The notes beneath the pieces were generated by a model. The model had not been told where the DNA came from, did not search any database, and worked only from the letters and a program-made list of their open reading frames with translations. The translations under genes were made by a program, and so were the position numbers. Below are positions 1 through 7,824 of a stretch of DNA of 64,000 bases, one piece after another. Position 1 is the stretch's first letter. Every line of letters starts with the position of its first letter. The DNA is from Streptomyces sp. P9-A4 (GTDB lineage: Bacteria > Actinomycetota > Actinomycetes > Streptomycetales > Streptomycetaceae): the NCBI RefSeq assembly GCF_036634195.1, contig NZ_JAZIFY010000001.1:62001-126000 (forward strand), read 5' to 3'.

Positions 1-252
1 GTGGTCGAGGTGGACGGCGACCGGGGTCTTGGCGGCGCGGGCGAGGGCGAGGGAGGCGAGGGCGACCGGTTCGAGGGCTCCGTGGTAGCGGACGGTGTTC
101 TCGCTGATCTGGAGGACCACGGGTCGGTCGGCGGTCTCGGCGCCGGCCACGATGGCCTGGGCGTGTTCGAGCTGGAGGACGTTGAACGCCCCCACGCCGG
201 TGCCCGCCGCTCGGGCTCGGCGGACGATCTCATCGGTCGGCGTCAACGGCAT
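1..252 (-). CDS. Class II fructose/tagatose-bisphosphate aldolase, N-terminal part (cut by window edge)
   Basis: The visible 84 residues begin MPLTPTDEIVRRARA and contain GVGAFNVLQLEHAQA and PVVLQIS, followed by the VAVHLDH stretch that carries a zinc-ligand histidine in class II aldolases of the KbaY/GatY/FbaA family. The family cleaves ketose-1,6-bisphosphates to dihydroxyacetone phosphate and glyceraldehyde-3-phosphate. The next gene upstream in the same direction is a SIS-domain sugar isomerase with a DeoR regulator divergent to it, which favours a tagatose/galactosamine-type role over central glycolysis. The gap to that gene is about 40 bases, so one operon is likely. The C-terminal part lies outside the window, so the substrate cannot be decided. 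Confidence 0.85.
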   Translation of the reverse strand, partial: MPLTPTDEIVRRARAAGTGVGAFNVLQLEHAQAIVAGAETADRPVVLQISENTVRYHGALEPVALASLALARAAKTPVAVHLDH

Positions 253-292
253 GGTGTTTCTCCGGGGTGTGAGCGGGTGCGGGCGGTGACGG

Positions 293-1216
293 TCAGGCGG
301 GGGCGTCGGTGAGGACGACCGAGCGGGTCAGGTTCCGGGGGGTGTCCGGGTTCAGGCCCTGGGCCTCCGCGACGGCCACCGCGAGCCGCTGGGCCCTGAT
401 CAGGTCCGCGAGCGGGTCGAGGTCGCTCTCGGAGAGCGTGCCGCCGACCTTGCGCACGTCGTCCGCGAGCCCGGCAGGCAGGGTGCCGAAGCCCCAGGTG
501 ACGCGGCCGGGGCCGGTGATGCTGATGGGGCCGTGGCGGTACTCCATCGCGGGGTAGGCCTCGGTCCAGGCGCCGGCCGCCTCGCGCATCTTCAGCCCGG
601 CCTCCAGGGCGAGTCCGTAGGTCCAGCCGGTGCCGAGAAAGGTGAACTGCTCCGCCGTGCGGATGCTCTCGTCGAGCGGGGAGGCGAGAGCCAGTTCGGC
701 GTCGCGCGCGGCGTCCTCCACGGTGGCGACGCCCTCGGGCAGGGCGTCCTCGGACTCCAGGTGCGCGCGGAACAGGGCGAGCACCGTGGTCGCGAAGCGG
801 GTCTGGACCACCGACTCCTCGTCCGCGAAGTCCAGGACGGCGACCTCGTCGGCGAGGTCCATCACCGGGGTGGTGGGGTCGGCGGTGACGGCGCCCGTGG
901 GGACGGTGCCGCGCAGCCGGGACAGGACGGCGAGGACCTCGCTGGTGGTTCCGGAGCGGGTGATGGCCACGACCCGGTCGTAGTGGCGGCCGTAGGGGAA
1001 CTCCGAGGCGGCGAAGGCGTCGGTCTCGCCGTGACCGCCGGACTCGCGCAGCTCCGCGTAGGCCAGCGCCATGAACCAGGAGGTGCCGCAGCCGATGACC
1101 GCCACGCGCTCGCCTCGCCGGGGCAGGGCGGCGGTGTGCTGGGGCAGGGTGCGGGCCGCCTGGCGCCAGGTCGTCGGCTGGGAAGCGATCTCCACGGCGG
1201 TACGGGTGGTGCTCAT
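293..1216 (-). CDS. SIS-domain sugar isomerase/deaminase (AgaS-like)
   Basis: A 307-residue protein starting MSTTRTAVEIASQ. It carries two SIS (sugar isomerase) lobes; the first has the phosphosugar-binding turn VAVIGCGTSWF and the serine/threonine-rich loop AITRSGTTSEVL, and the second contains FLGTGWTYGLALEA. This is the layout of AgaS and the isomerase half of GlmS, which convert phosphorylated amino sugars. The start at 1216 was chosen because GGAG sits at normal distance upstream (AAGGAGACCGGCC before ATG); a longer open frame upstream has no such site. It precedes the aldolase and is divergent from a DeoR regulator, so the set probably handles a galactosamine- or tagatose-type sugar phosphate. 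The exact substrate is inference. Confidence 0.82.
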   Translation of the reverse strand: MSTTRTAVEIASQPTTWRQAARTLPQHTAALPRRGERVAVIGCGTSWFMALAYAELRESGGHGETDAFAASEFPYGRHYDRVVAITRSGTTSEVLAVLSRLRGTVPTGAVTADPTTPVMDLADEVAVLDFADEESVVQTRFATTVLALFRAHLESEDALPEGVATVEDAARDAELALASPLDESIRTAEQFTFLGTGWTYGLALEAGLKMREAAGAWTEAYPAMEYRHGPISITGPGRVTWGFGTLPAGLADDVRKVGGTLSESDLDPLADLIRAQRLAVAVAEAQGLNPDTPRNLTRSVVLTDAPA

Positions 1217-1365
1217 GGCCGGTCTCCTTGCAAGGTGAGTGCGATGCAATGACTGAAGTTGTTCGAAGCTGGGCTCATTCAAGCAGAAACATGCATCCTC
1301 TTTCCAGATCCCGCACGCGTCGGCGGATAGAATCGGACGCGCGCACGAGCCCGAGGGAGGGACCC
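1217..1365. promoter_or_regulatory. Divergent promoter region between SIS isomerase and DeoR regulator
   Basis: This 149-base gap separates the divergent isomerase/aldolase operon from the DeoR gene and is less GC-rich than the genes. It contains AT-richer stretches such as TTGTTCGAAGC and TCATTCAAGCAG that could serve as promoter or regulator half-sites. DeoR proteins commonly control the adjacent divergent sugar operon. No precise operator can be assigned by eye. Confidence 0.45.
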
Positions 1366-2172
1366 ATGCCCAAGCACGAGCGGTGGAACACGCTCCTTGA
1401 ACTCCTCGCAGCCTCGGGGAAGCTGGAGGTCGAGGAGGCGGCGTCCACGCTGGATGTCTCCGCCGCCACGATCCGCCGGGACCTCGACGAGCTGGCCGAG
1501 CAGCAGCTGCTGGTACGGACCCGGGGCGGCGCGGTCGCGCACGGCGTCTCGTACGAGCTGCCCCTGCGGTACAAGTCGACCCGGCACGCCCCGCAGAAGC
1601 GCCGGATCGCGGAGGCGGCGGCCGACCTGGTCGCGCCGGGCGAGGTCGTCGGCCTCAACGGCGGGACGACCACGACCGAGGTGGCCCGCGCGCTCGCGCT
1701 GCGGTTCGCGAGCGGTCGCCCGGAGGGCCCGGGGAGCACCGCGCCCGCCGGGCCCGCCCTGACCGTGGTCACCAACGCGCTCAACATCGCGGGCGAGCTG
1801 GCGGTGCGCCCGCAGATCAAGATCGTGACAACCGGCGGGGTGGCCCGCCCCCAGACGTACGAGCTGGTGGGGCCGCTGACGGTCGGCGTGCTGAACGAGG
1901 TCGTCCTCGATGTGGTGGTCCTGGGGGTCGACGGGGTCGACCCGCACCTGGGCGTGATGGCCCATCAGGAGGACGAGGCGAGCATCAGCCGGCTCTTCGC
2001 GGAGCGCGCGAGCCGGGTCGTCGTGGTGACCGACTCCTCCAAGCTGGGCCGCCGGGCGTTCGCCCGCATCTGCGGTCTGGACCGGATCGACCTGCTCGTC
2101 ACCGACACCGGCATCAGCCCGGAAGCGGCCGCACAGCTGACCGAGGCCGGCGTGGAGGTCCTCACCGTCTGA
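1366..2172 (+). CDS. DeoR-family transcriptional regulator
   Basis: A 268-residue protein. Residues about 5-58 form a DeoR winged helix-turn-helix (RWNTLLELLAASGKLEVEEA then VSAATIRRDLDEL), followed by the hinge RGGAVAHG. The C-terminal DeoRC sensor domain has the phosphosugar-binding signature LNGGTTTTEVARAL, and later VTDSSKLGRRAF, as in GlpR/DeoR/AgaR. The start at 1366 has GAGGGAGG upstream; an in-frame start further upstream would overlap the promoter region. It is divergent from the isomerase and aldolase and is expected to repress them until a sugar phosphate binds. The effector is inferred, not shown. Confidence 0.93.
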   Translation: MPKHERWNTLLELLAASGKLEVEEAASTLDVSAATIRRDLDELAEQQLLVRTRGGAVAHGVSYELPLRYKSTRHAPQKRRIAEAAADLVAPGEVVGLNGGTTTTEVARALALRFASGRPEGPGSTAPAGPALTVVTNALNIAGELAVRPQIKIVTTGGVARPQTYELVGPLTVGVLNEVVLDVVVLGVDGVDPHLGVMAHQEDEASISRLFAERASRVVVVTDSSKLGRRAFARICGLDRIDLLVTDTGISPEAAAQLTEAGVEVLTV

Positions 2173-2339
2173 CGCACCCGATGCCATTGGTATGAATTCG
2201 GACCAATTCCCGTCCCGGTGCTACTTGGTCCTGGTGTGTTAATCCAGTAATTACCTCGCGGGCGTATACCTTTAAGCCGCCCTCCCTCATGATGTCCCCG
2301 ACGTGCCGCAGGGGCACAGCGTGACAGGAGGGGCGGGGC

Positions 2340-4364
2340 ATGCTTCCCATCAGCCGCAGAGGGTTCGTCGGGATCGGCGCGGGGCTCGTGGCGGGGGCGG
2401 CCCTGCCGCCCGTACGGGCCTCCGCCGCCGCGACGACGGCCACCGGCACCCTCACCGACGTCAAGCACGTGGTGATCCTCATGCAGGAGAACCGCAGCTT
2501 CGACCACTACTTCGGCACCCTGCGCGGCGTGCGCGGCTTCGCCGACCGCGCCGCGGGCAACCTGCCCGGCGGCTGGGGCATGTTCAACCAGCCCAACTGG
2601 GGCGGCCGCCAGTACCCCTGGAAGCTCAGCGACACCCCGCCCGCCGGCGGCGTCGACGGCGAGACCCTCGCCCAGTGCAACGGCGACCTGCCGCACAGCT
2701 GGAACTCGCAGCACGCCGCCTGGAACAAGGGGCGCATGGACAATTGGGTCACCGGTGTGGGCAACACCCGCTCGCTCGGCCACCTCGGCCGTACGGACAT
2801 CCCCTTCCACCACGCCCTCGCGGACAACTACACGATCTGCGACGCGTACTTCTGCTCCACGCTGAGCGCCACCGGCCCCAACCGCACCTTCCTGTGGAGC
2901 GGGAAGGTCGACGGCTCCAGCAAGGACGGCGGCGACGAGTCGGGCCTCACCTGGGAGACGTACGCCGAGGCGCTCCAGCGGGCCGGGGTGAGCTGGAAGC
3001 TCTACCAGAACGCGCAGGACAACTACGGCGACAACGGTCTCGCGTATTTCAAGAAGTTCACCGACGCGCGCCCCGGCGACCCGCTCTACGACCGCGGCAT
3101 GGGCTCGGTCCCCAAGGTGACCGGATCGACCCCGGACGACATCGCGGCGGCGATCCGCGCCGATGTCGTCGCGGGGACGCTGCCGCAGGTGTCGTGGGTG
3201 GTGGCGAGCGAGGCGTTCTCGGAGCACCCGTACGCCCCGCCCGGGGACGGCGCGCACTTCGTCGACCTGGTCTACCGCGCGCTCGCGGCCGACGCCGAGG
3301 TCTTCGACTCGACCGCGCTCTTCCTCAACTACGACGAGAACGACGGCTTCTTCGACCATGTGCCGCCGCCGGTCGCTCCGCCCGGCACGCCGGACGAGTA
3401 CCTCGACGGCGTCCCGATCGGCCTCGGCTTCCGCGTCCCCATGATTGTCATGTCCCCGTGGACCCGGGGTGGCTGGGTGAGCTCCGAGGTCTTCGACCAC
3501 ACCTCCGTGCTCCGCTTCATGGAGAGCTGGACGGCGGCCCTCGGCACCCCCGCCACCTGCCCCAACATCAGCGCCTGGCGGCGGAAGGTGACGGGCGATC
3601 TGACCGGCGTGTTCGACTTCGCCCACCCGGTGTACGGGGTGCCGGCCGGCCTTCCGGCCACGGCGAAGGTCATCGGCCAGTCCACCTGCGGCCCGCTGCC
3701 CAACCCGGCCCCGCAGAACAACGCCCTGCCCGCGCAGGAGTCCGGCACCCGGCCGGCCCGCGCCCTGCCCTACCAGGTGAACGGCAACCTCGACCGCTTC
3801 GAGTTCGGCGCCGCCGGAAAGATCCTGGCCTGGTTCTCGATGACCAACCAGGGCACCGAGGCCAAGCGGGCGGCGCACTTCTCGATCCACCCCCACCAGT
3901 ACCGCGACACGGCCGCCTGGCAGTACACGGTCGACGCCGGCGCCACCGCGTCCGACTACTTCAACATCGGCCTCGGGTCGGGTTCCGGCAAGTACGACAT
4001 CTCGATGATGGGCCCCAACCGCTTCCTGCGCCGCTTCATCGGCGACGCGTCCAAGGCGGGCAAGGCCATCGAGGTGGCGGCCCGGTTCGCGACCGAACCG
4101 GGCACGGGCAGGACGGCCCTCTACTTCAAGCTGAGCAACACCTCGGCCGGGCCGGTGACCTTCACCGTCCGCTCGAACGCCTACCGTACGGACGGCCCGT
4201 GGACGTACACCGTCCCGGCGAACTCCACCCGCGAGGACTTCTTCAACGCGGTGGCGTACACCAACGGCTGGTACGACTTCACGGTCCTCGCCGACATCGA
4301 CGGGACCTGGTCGCGCCGGTACACCGGCCACATCGAGACCGGGGCGCCGAGCATCAGCGGGTGA
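2340..4364 (+). CDS. Phosphocholine-specific phospholipase C, Tat-secreted
   Basis: A 674-residue protein that hydrolyses phosphatidylcholine or sphingomyelin outside the cell. The N-terminus has a twin-arginine signal (SRRGFVGIGAG, residues 5-15) ending near ASAAA. The phosphoesterase domain follows, with the family signature MQENRSFDHYFGTLRG near residue 48 and the metal-site segment LNYDENDGFFDHVPPP. The last 200 residues hold two repeats typical of bacterial phospholipase C C-terminal domains (DUF756), each ending in Thr/Tyr-rich beta strands. Length matches the non-haemolytic PLC family (about 650-700). RBS AGGAGGGG lies before the ATG. Such enzymes often belong to phosphate-starvation regulons, but I see no convincing PHO box here. 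It stands alone, converging on the next gene. Confidence 0.95.
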   Translation: MLPISRRGFVGIGAGLVAGAALPPVRASAAATTATGTLTDVKHVVILMQENRSFDHYFGTLRGVRGFADRAAGNLPGGWGMFNQPNWGGRQYPWKLSDTPPAGGVDGETLAQCNGDLPHSWNSQHAAWNKGRMDNWVTGVGNTRSLGHLGRTDIPFHHALADNYTICDAYFCSTLSATGPNRTFLWSGKVDGSSKDGGDESGLTWETYAEALQRAGVSWKLYQNAQDNYGDNGLAYFKKFTDARPGDPLYDRGMGSVPKVTGSTPDDIAAAIRADVVAGTLPQVSWVVASEAFSEHPYAPPGDGAHFVDLVYRALAADAEVFDSTALFLNYDENDGFFDHVPPPVAPPGTPDEYLDGVPIGLGFRVPMIVMSPWTRGGWVSSEVFDHTSVLRFMESWTAALGTPATCPNISAWRRKVTGDLTGVFDFAHPVYGVPAGLPATAKVIGQSTCGPLPNPAPQNNALPAQESGTRPARALPYQVNGNLDRFEFGAAGKILAWFSMTNQGTEAKRAAHFSIHPHQYRDTAAWQYTVDAGATASDYFNIGLGSGSGKYDISMMGPNRFLRRFIGDASKAGKAIEVAARFATEPGTGRTALYFKLSNTSAGPVTFTVRSNAYRTDGPWTYTVPANSTREDFFNAVAYTNGWYDFTVLADIDGTWSRRYTGHIETGAPSISG

Positions 4365-4377
4365 GTCCGGGGCCGCG

Positions 4378-5010
4378 TCAGCGGCCCGCGAGCGCGGCGC
4401 GGTGGATCGTGGCATCGAGCAGGGCCACCGCGTCGGCCGCCGTACGGCCGGGGGCCCGGTTCCACGGCCCGATCAGCTCGTGCCAGCCGCGCGAGCGCAG
4501 CTCGGTCATGATCCAGGCGGCGGCCTCGTTCATCGTCGTCGCACCGCCGTAGCCGAGGCGGTGGGCGGCCAGCAGGGCGCCGCAGACGCACCGGGCTCCC
4601 CGGGCGTCGCGCAGCTTGTAGGGGGCGTTCTGCCAGCCCCACTCCGTCAGCACCAGGCGCGCGTAGCCGAGGTGGACGGAGGGGCGCAGCTCGGGCTGTC
4701 CGATGCGGCGCCAGGAGTGCAGCCGGTCGGGCAGGACCGCCCCGAGCCGGCCGGGGAGGCGGCGCTCGACGGGCAGGGGCGGGGGGAGCGCGTCGAGCGC
4801 GTCGGCGACGAGGCGGTCCACCGGGACGGTGAGCAGCCGTCTCCATCGCTCCACGTCCGGCGCCGGTACGGCCGTGGGCGCGGGGGCGGGGGCGGCCGTG
4901 GGCGCGGGGGTCCAGTCCGTGACGATCCGCTGCCAGGTCGCGCTCTCGTAGAGCGCGACGGCCTCGCGGTCGAGGGTGTCCGGGCTGAGCAGGGGGGTGG
5001 AGGGCGACAT
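4378..5010 (-). CDS. DUF6197-like protein of unknown function
   Basis: A 210-residue cytoplasmic protein with no signal or membrane segment. An Ala/Pro-rich linker (TPAPTAAPAPAPT) separates a short N-terminal part from a C-terminal domain containing APYKLRDARGARCVCGAL and AAHRLGYGG, then AWIMTELRSRGW and IGPWNRAPGRT. That C-terminal pattern matches proteins labelled DUF6197 in actinomycetes; function is unknown. The start at 5010 was chosen because GAGGAG lies eight bases upstream; the frame is open for a further 150 bases. It converges on phospholipase C with 13 bases between stop codons. I cannot assign a role. Confidence 0.65.
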   Translation of the reverse strand: MSPSTPLLSPDTLDREAVALYESATWQRIVTDWTPAPTAAPAPAPTAVPAPDVERWRRLLTVPVDRLVADALDALPPPLPVERRLPGRLGAVLPDRLHSWRRIGQPELRPSVHLGYARLVLTEWGWQNAPYKLRDARGARCVCGALLAAHRLGYGGATTMNEAAAWIMTELRSRGWHELIGPWNRAPGRTAADAVALLDATIHRAALAGR

Positions 5011-5354
5011 CCGGGCGGCTCCTCGGTCGGGGTCGCTCCCATCTTTCAGGAAGAATGTCTGGTTTGCGACTTTTACCCCGCCCTGTACGCACCTCCAGTA
5101 GGTCTTTACGGCACGATTCCCCATTAACCGAATTACCTCACATATTCGGACATTGAACACCTGGTGACGCGACTCACTTTTCCGGACACGCCCCTCCGGC
5201 CGTCGCCCGCCGAGGCCGTGCCGGACAAGGGAGTTCCACGGCGACGAGTTCCCGTCGATCTTGAATTACGTGAATTCCGTGATCCTTCACGGAGGCCATC
5301 GCTCCGGCCCTCTTGTTCTCCATCGCATTACTGGCCTACGGTCACCTCCATTCG
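5011..5354. promoter_or_regulatory. Divergent intergenic region upstream of the DUF6197-like gene and the c-di-AMP riboswitch
   Basis: About 340 bases without a gene. It is AT-richer than its surroundings on the left side (around 5090-5160), as expected for promoters, and must hold the leftward promoter of the DUF6197-like gene and the rightward promoter of the riboswitch leader. A short inverted repeat GTGAATTCCGTGATCCTTCAC lies near 5270-5290. No start with a good ribosome site and coding-like codon use was found. Confidence 0.4.
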
Positions 5355-5530
5355 AGCGGATCGCCGAATCCTGCCACCGCTCGAAATACCTCCCTTTTCA
5401 CCCGACGGCAGGAGCGGGGGACCCACGAATACGCCGACCCGGATTCCGGGACGGCTCGGGGTGCAGCCGCGTGCGCGCGGCCGGACATCTCCCGTCCGAA
5501 CCCGACAGCTCACCCCGCAGGCGCCGGAGA
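5355..5530 (+). promoter_or_regulatory. Cyclic di-AMP riboswitch (ydaO-yuaA type)
   Basis: The leader of the LysM/transglycosylase gene contains, in order, the conserved blocks of the ydaO-yuaA class: GCCGAATCCTGCC, then the paired GGCAGGAGCGGGGGACCCA, ATTCCGGGACGG, CGGGGTG, TCCCGTCCGAACCCGACAG and CTCACCCCGCAGGCG just before the RBS. Spacing and order fit the class, including the closing pairing of CGGGGTG with CACCCCG. The class binds cyclic di-AMP and usually turns expression off when ligand is high; in streptomycetes it precedes cell-wall hydrolase genes. The aptamer ends about ten bases before the start codon, so control may act on translation or termination. Confidence 0.9.
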
Positions 5531-5540
5531 GGACACCGTC

Positions 5541-6446
5541 ATGCCTGCAGTCGCCAAACACCGCCGCACCCGCCGCAACCCCGTCTCCCGTGGATGGGCG
5601 CTGGTCGGGACGGGTGGGGCCGCCATCGCCCTGCCCCTGATCGCCCCCGCGGGAGCCAGTGCCGCGCCCGTCTCGGCAGCACCGGAAATCGCCGTGCGCG
5701 CCGTCGCCGCCCCCGCCGCTCCGGCCGCCCTCGCGGCACCGGCCAAGGCTCCGGCAGCCCCCGCCACCGCACGCACCTACACCGTCGTCGGTGGCGACTC
5801 GCTTTCCCTGATCGCCAAGAAGAAGGGAATTCAGGGCGGCTGGAAGGACCTTTACCGGGCCAACAGGGCGACTGTGGGTGACAATCCGTCACTTATTCAT
5901 CCGGGACTTGAACTGACGATTCGTCGGGATTCCGCGAAGGCCGCCCCCGCGCAGGCGAAGAAGTCCTCCGCGACCACCGAGCGGGCGAGTCGCTCCGAGC
6001 GCCGGGCCGCCCCCGCCCCCGTCACCGCCGCCGTCGCCACCGGCACGGGCGCCTCCGCCACCCAGGCCCTGCCCGTCGCCGCTCCGGCCGCCGTCCAGGC
6101 CGCCCCTGCCGCGGCCACCCGGTACGCCGACAACCTCGACGGCTGGATCCGGGAGTCGCTGGACATCATGGCCCAGCACGGCATCCCCGGCTCGTACGAC
6201 GGCATCCTCCGCAATGTGATGCGCGAGTCCTCGGGCAACCCCCAGGCCATCAACCTCTGGGACTCCAACGCGTCGGCCGGCACGCCCTCCAAGGGTCTGC
6301 TCCAGGTCATCGAGCCGACCTTCCAGGCCTACCACGTGCCCGGTACGGCCCTGGACCTGTTCGACCCGGTCGCCAACATCACCGCCGCCTGCAACTACGC
6401 GGCCGACCGCTACGGCTCCATCGACAACGTCAACGGCGCCTACTGA
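5541..6446 (+). CDS. Secreted LysM / lytic transglycosylase-like cell-wall protein
   Basis: A 301-residue exported protein. Residues 1-40 form a signal peptide (basic start, then GWALVGTGGAAIALPLIAP and ASAAP). An Ala/Pro-rich spacer leads to a LysM peptidoglycan-binding domain at about 78-128 (TYTVVGGDSLSLIAKKKG to HPGLELTIRR). A second Ala-rich spacer follows, and residues 195-301 form a transglycosylase (SLT-type) domain with the likely catalytic glutamate in MRESSGNPQAINLWD and the SKGLLQVIEPTFQAY segment. GGAGAGG precedes the ATG. It sits directly behind the c-di-AMP riboswitch, matching the known link between that signal and wall hydrolases in spore germination and growth. The gene ends seven bases inside the convergent gene. 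Confidence 0.93.
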   Translation: MPAVAKHRRTRRNPVSRGWALVGTGGAAIALPLIAPAGASAAPVSAAPEIAVRAVAAPAAPAALAAPAKAPAAPATARTYTVVGGDSLSLIAKKKGIQGGWKDLYRANRATVGDNPSLIHPGLELTIRRDSAKAAPAQAKKSSATTERASRSERRAAPAPVTAAVATGTGASATQALPVAAPAAVQAAPAAATRYADNLDGWIRESLDIMAQHGIPGSYDGILRNVMRESSGNPQAINLWDSNASAGTPSKGLLQVIEPTFQAYHVPGTALDLFDPVANITAACNYAADRYGSIDNVNGAY

Positions 6447-7726
6447 TCCCGGAAGTGCCCGGTGAACCAGGAGGTGGCGAGCTCCGCCACCTCCTCCAGG
6501 GCGCCCGGCTCCTCGAACAGATGGGTGGCGCCCTCCACGACCTCGAGCCTGCTCTCGCAGCGCAGCAGCGACCGCGCCCGCCGGTTGAGGTCGAGGACCA
6601 GCGCGTCCCTGCCTCCGACCACGAGCAGCGTCGGCGCGCGGACCCGCGCCAGGTGGTCGGCCGCGAGGTCCGGCCGGCCGCCACGCGAGACGACCGCGGC
6701 CACCTGCGAGGACGGATCGCCCGCCGCCCACAGCGCGGCGGCCGCTCCCGTACTGGCCCCGAAGTACCCGAGCGGCAGGCCGTCGCTGACCGGCTCCCCG
6801 GCCAGCCATTCCGTGGCTCCGGCGAGCCGGCCGGCGAGCAGCGGGGTGTCGAAGACATGGGCCCGGTCGACCGCCTCGGCCTCGGTCAGCAGGTCGAACA
6901 GGAGCGTGCCGAGGCCCGCCCGGTTGAGCGCGGCGGCGACGGCACGGTTGCGTGGACTGTGCCGGCCGCTGCCGCTGCCGTGGGCGAACAGGACGATGCC
7001 GGTGGCGCCTTCGGGCACCGCGAGCCGCCCGGCGAGGGTGACCCCGGGGAGCGGGACGCGGACGTCCGCGTCCTGGACGACCGGGTCGTGCGCGGCGCGG
7101 ATCCGGTCGAGACAGGCGACCACCTCGGCGTCGGGGGTCTGGGAGAAGTCCTGATAGAACTGGCCGATAGCGTAGAACGGTTCCGGCGTACGGACGCTCA
7201 CCGTCTCGTCGGCCTCGCCGCCGAGACGGGCCGTCCAGCCGTGCGGTGCGACCGGGACAGCGAGCACGATCCGGGCGGCGCCCCTGGCCCGTACCACCCG
7301 GCAGGCCGCGAGGGCGGTGGCGCCGGTGGCGAGCCCGTCGTCGACGATCAGGACCGTGCGCCCCTCCAGGGGCACGGCCGGTCTGCTCCCCCGGTAGCGG
7401 CGACCGCGCTGCTCCAGTTCGAGCTGCTCGCGCTCCTCCACGGCGGCGAGTTCGCGCTCGTCGACCCCGGCCTCCCGCAGCACCCGTTCGTTGAGCACCC
7501 GTACGCCGCCCTCGCCGAGCGCGCCCATCGCCAGCTCCGGCTGCCGGGGCACGCCCAGCTTGCGTACGAGACAGATGTCCAGCGGTGCGCCGAGGGCGTC
7601 GGCGACCTCCGCGGCCACCGGCACTCCCCCGCGCGGAAGACCGAGCACCACGACGTCGTCGCCCTTGAACCGGTCGAGGCGGGCCGCGAGCCGGCGTCCC
7701 GCGTCCGTGCGATCGCTGAAGAACAT
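6440..7726 (-). CDS. Fusion of phosphoribosyltransferase and alpha/beta (dienelactone-type) hydrolase
   Basis: A 428-residue two-domain protein. Residues 1-215 are a type I phosphoribosyltransferase fold with LGLPRGGVPVAAEVA and the PRPP-binding loop TVLIVDDGLATGATALA (about 124-140). Residues 220-428 are an alpha/beta hydrolase: VLFAHGSGSG (oxyanion region), nucleophile elbow YFGASTGAAAAL, acid in VVGGRDALV and histidine in GATHLFEE, so the triad is intact. The start at 7726 has GGAAGGG upstream. Each half also occurs separately in actinobacteria, and this fusion recurs beside stress proteins; here a two-domain universal stress protein is next upstream. The substrates of both halves are unknown, so function is left open. 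Confidence 0.88.
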   Translation of the reverse strand: MFFSDRTDAGRRLAARLDRFKGDDVVVLGLPRGGVPVAAEVADALGAPLDICLVRKLGVPRQPELAMGALGEGGVRVLNERVLREAGVDERELAAVEEREQLELEQRGRRYRGSRPAVPLEGRTVLIVDDGLATGATALAACRVVRARGAARIVLAVPVAPHGWTARLGGEADETVSVRTPEPFYAIGQFYQDFSQTPDAEVVACLDRIRAAHDPVVQDADVRVPLPGVTLAGRLAVPEGATGIVLFAHGSGSGRHSPRNRAVAAALNRAGLGTLLFDLLTEAEAVDRAHVFDTPLLAGRLAGATEWLAGEPVSDGLPLGYFGASTGAAAALWAAGDPSSQVAAVVSRGGRPDLAADHLARVRAPTLLVVGGRDALVLDLNRRARSLLRCESRLEVVEGATHLFEEPGALEEVAELATSWFTGHFRDQ

Positions 7727-7824
7727 CCTCGGCCGCCCTTCCGTCACGCGGCTCCGGGCAACGGGGCGAAACGGTCCGTCCGTCCCCTGCCCGTGTCTCC
7801 AGGGTAGACGCGTCGGCGCCGGGG

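Noticed and set aside
2173..2339. A PHO box upstream of phospholipase C
   Set aside because: The region lacks paired GTTCACC-like direct repeats, so phosphate control is not claimed.
1965..4415. A very long open reading frame of 816 codons opposite the phospholipase C gene
   Set aside because: It is the mirror of the high-GC coding strand, has biased composition without family motifs, and lies antisense to an unmistakable phospholipase.
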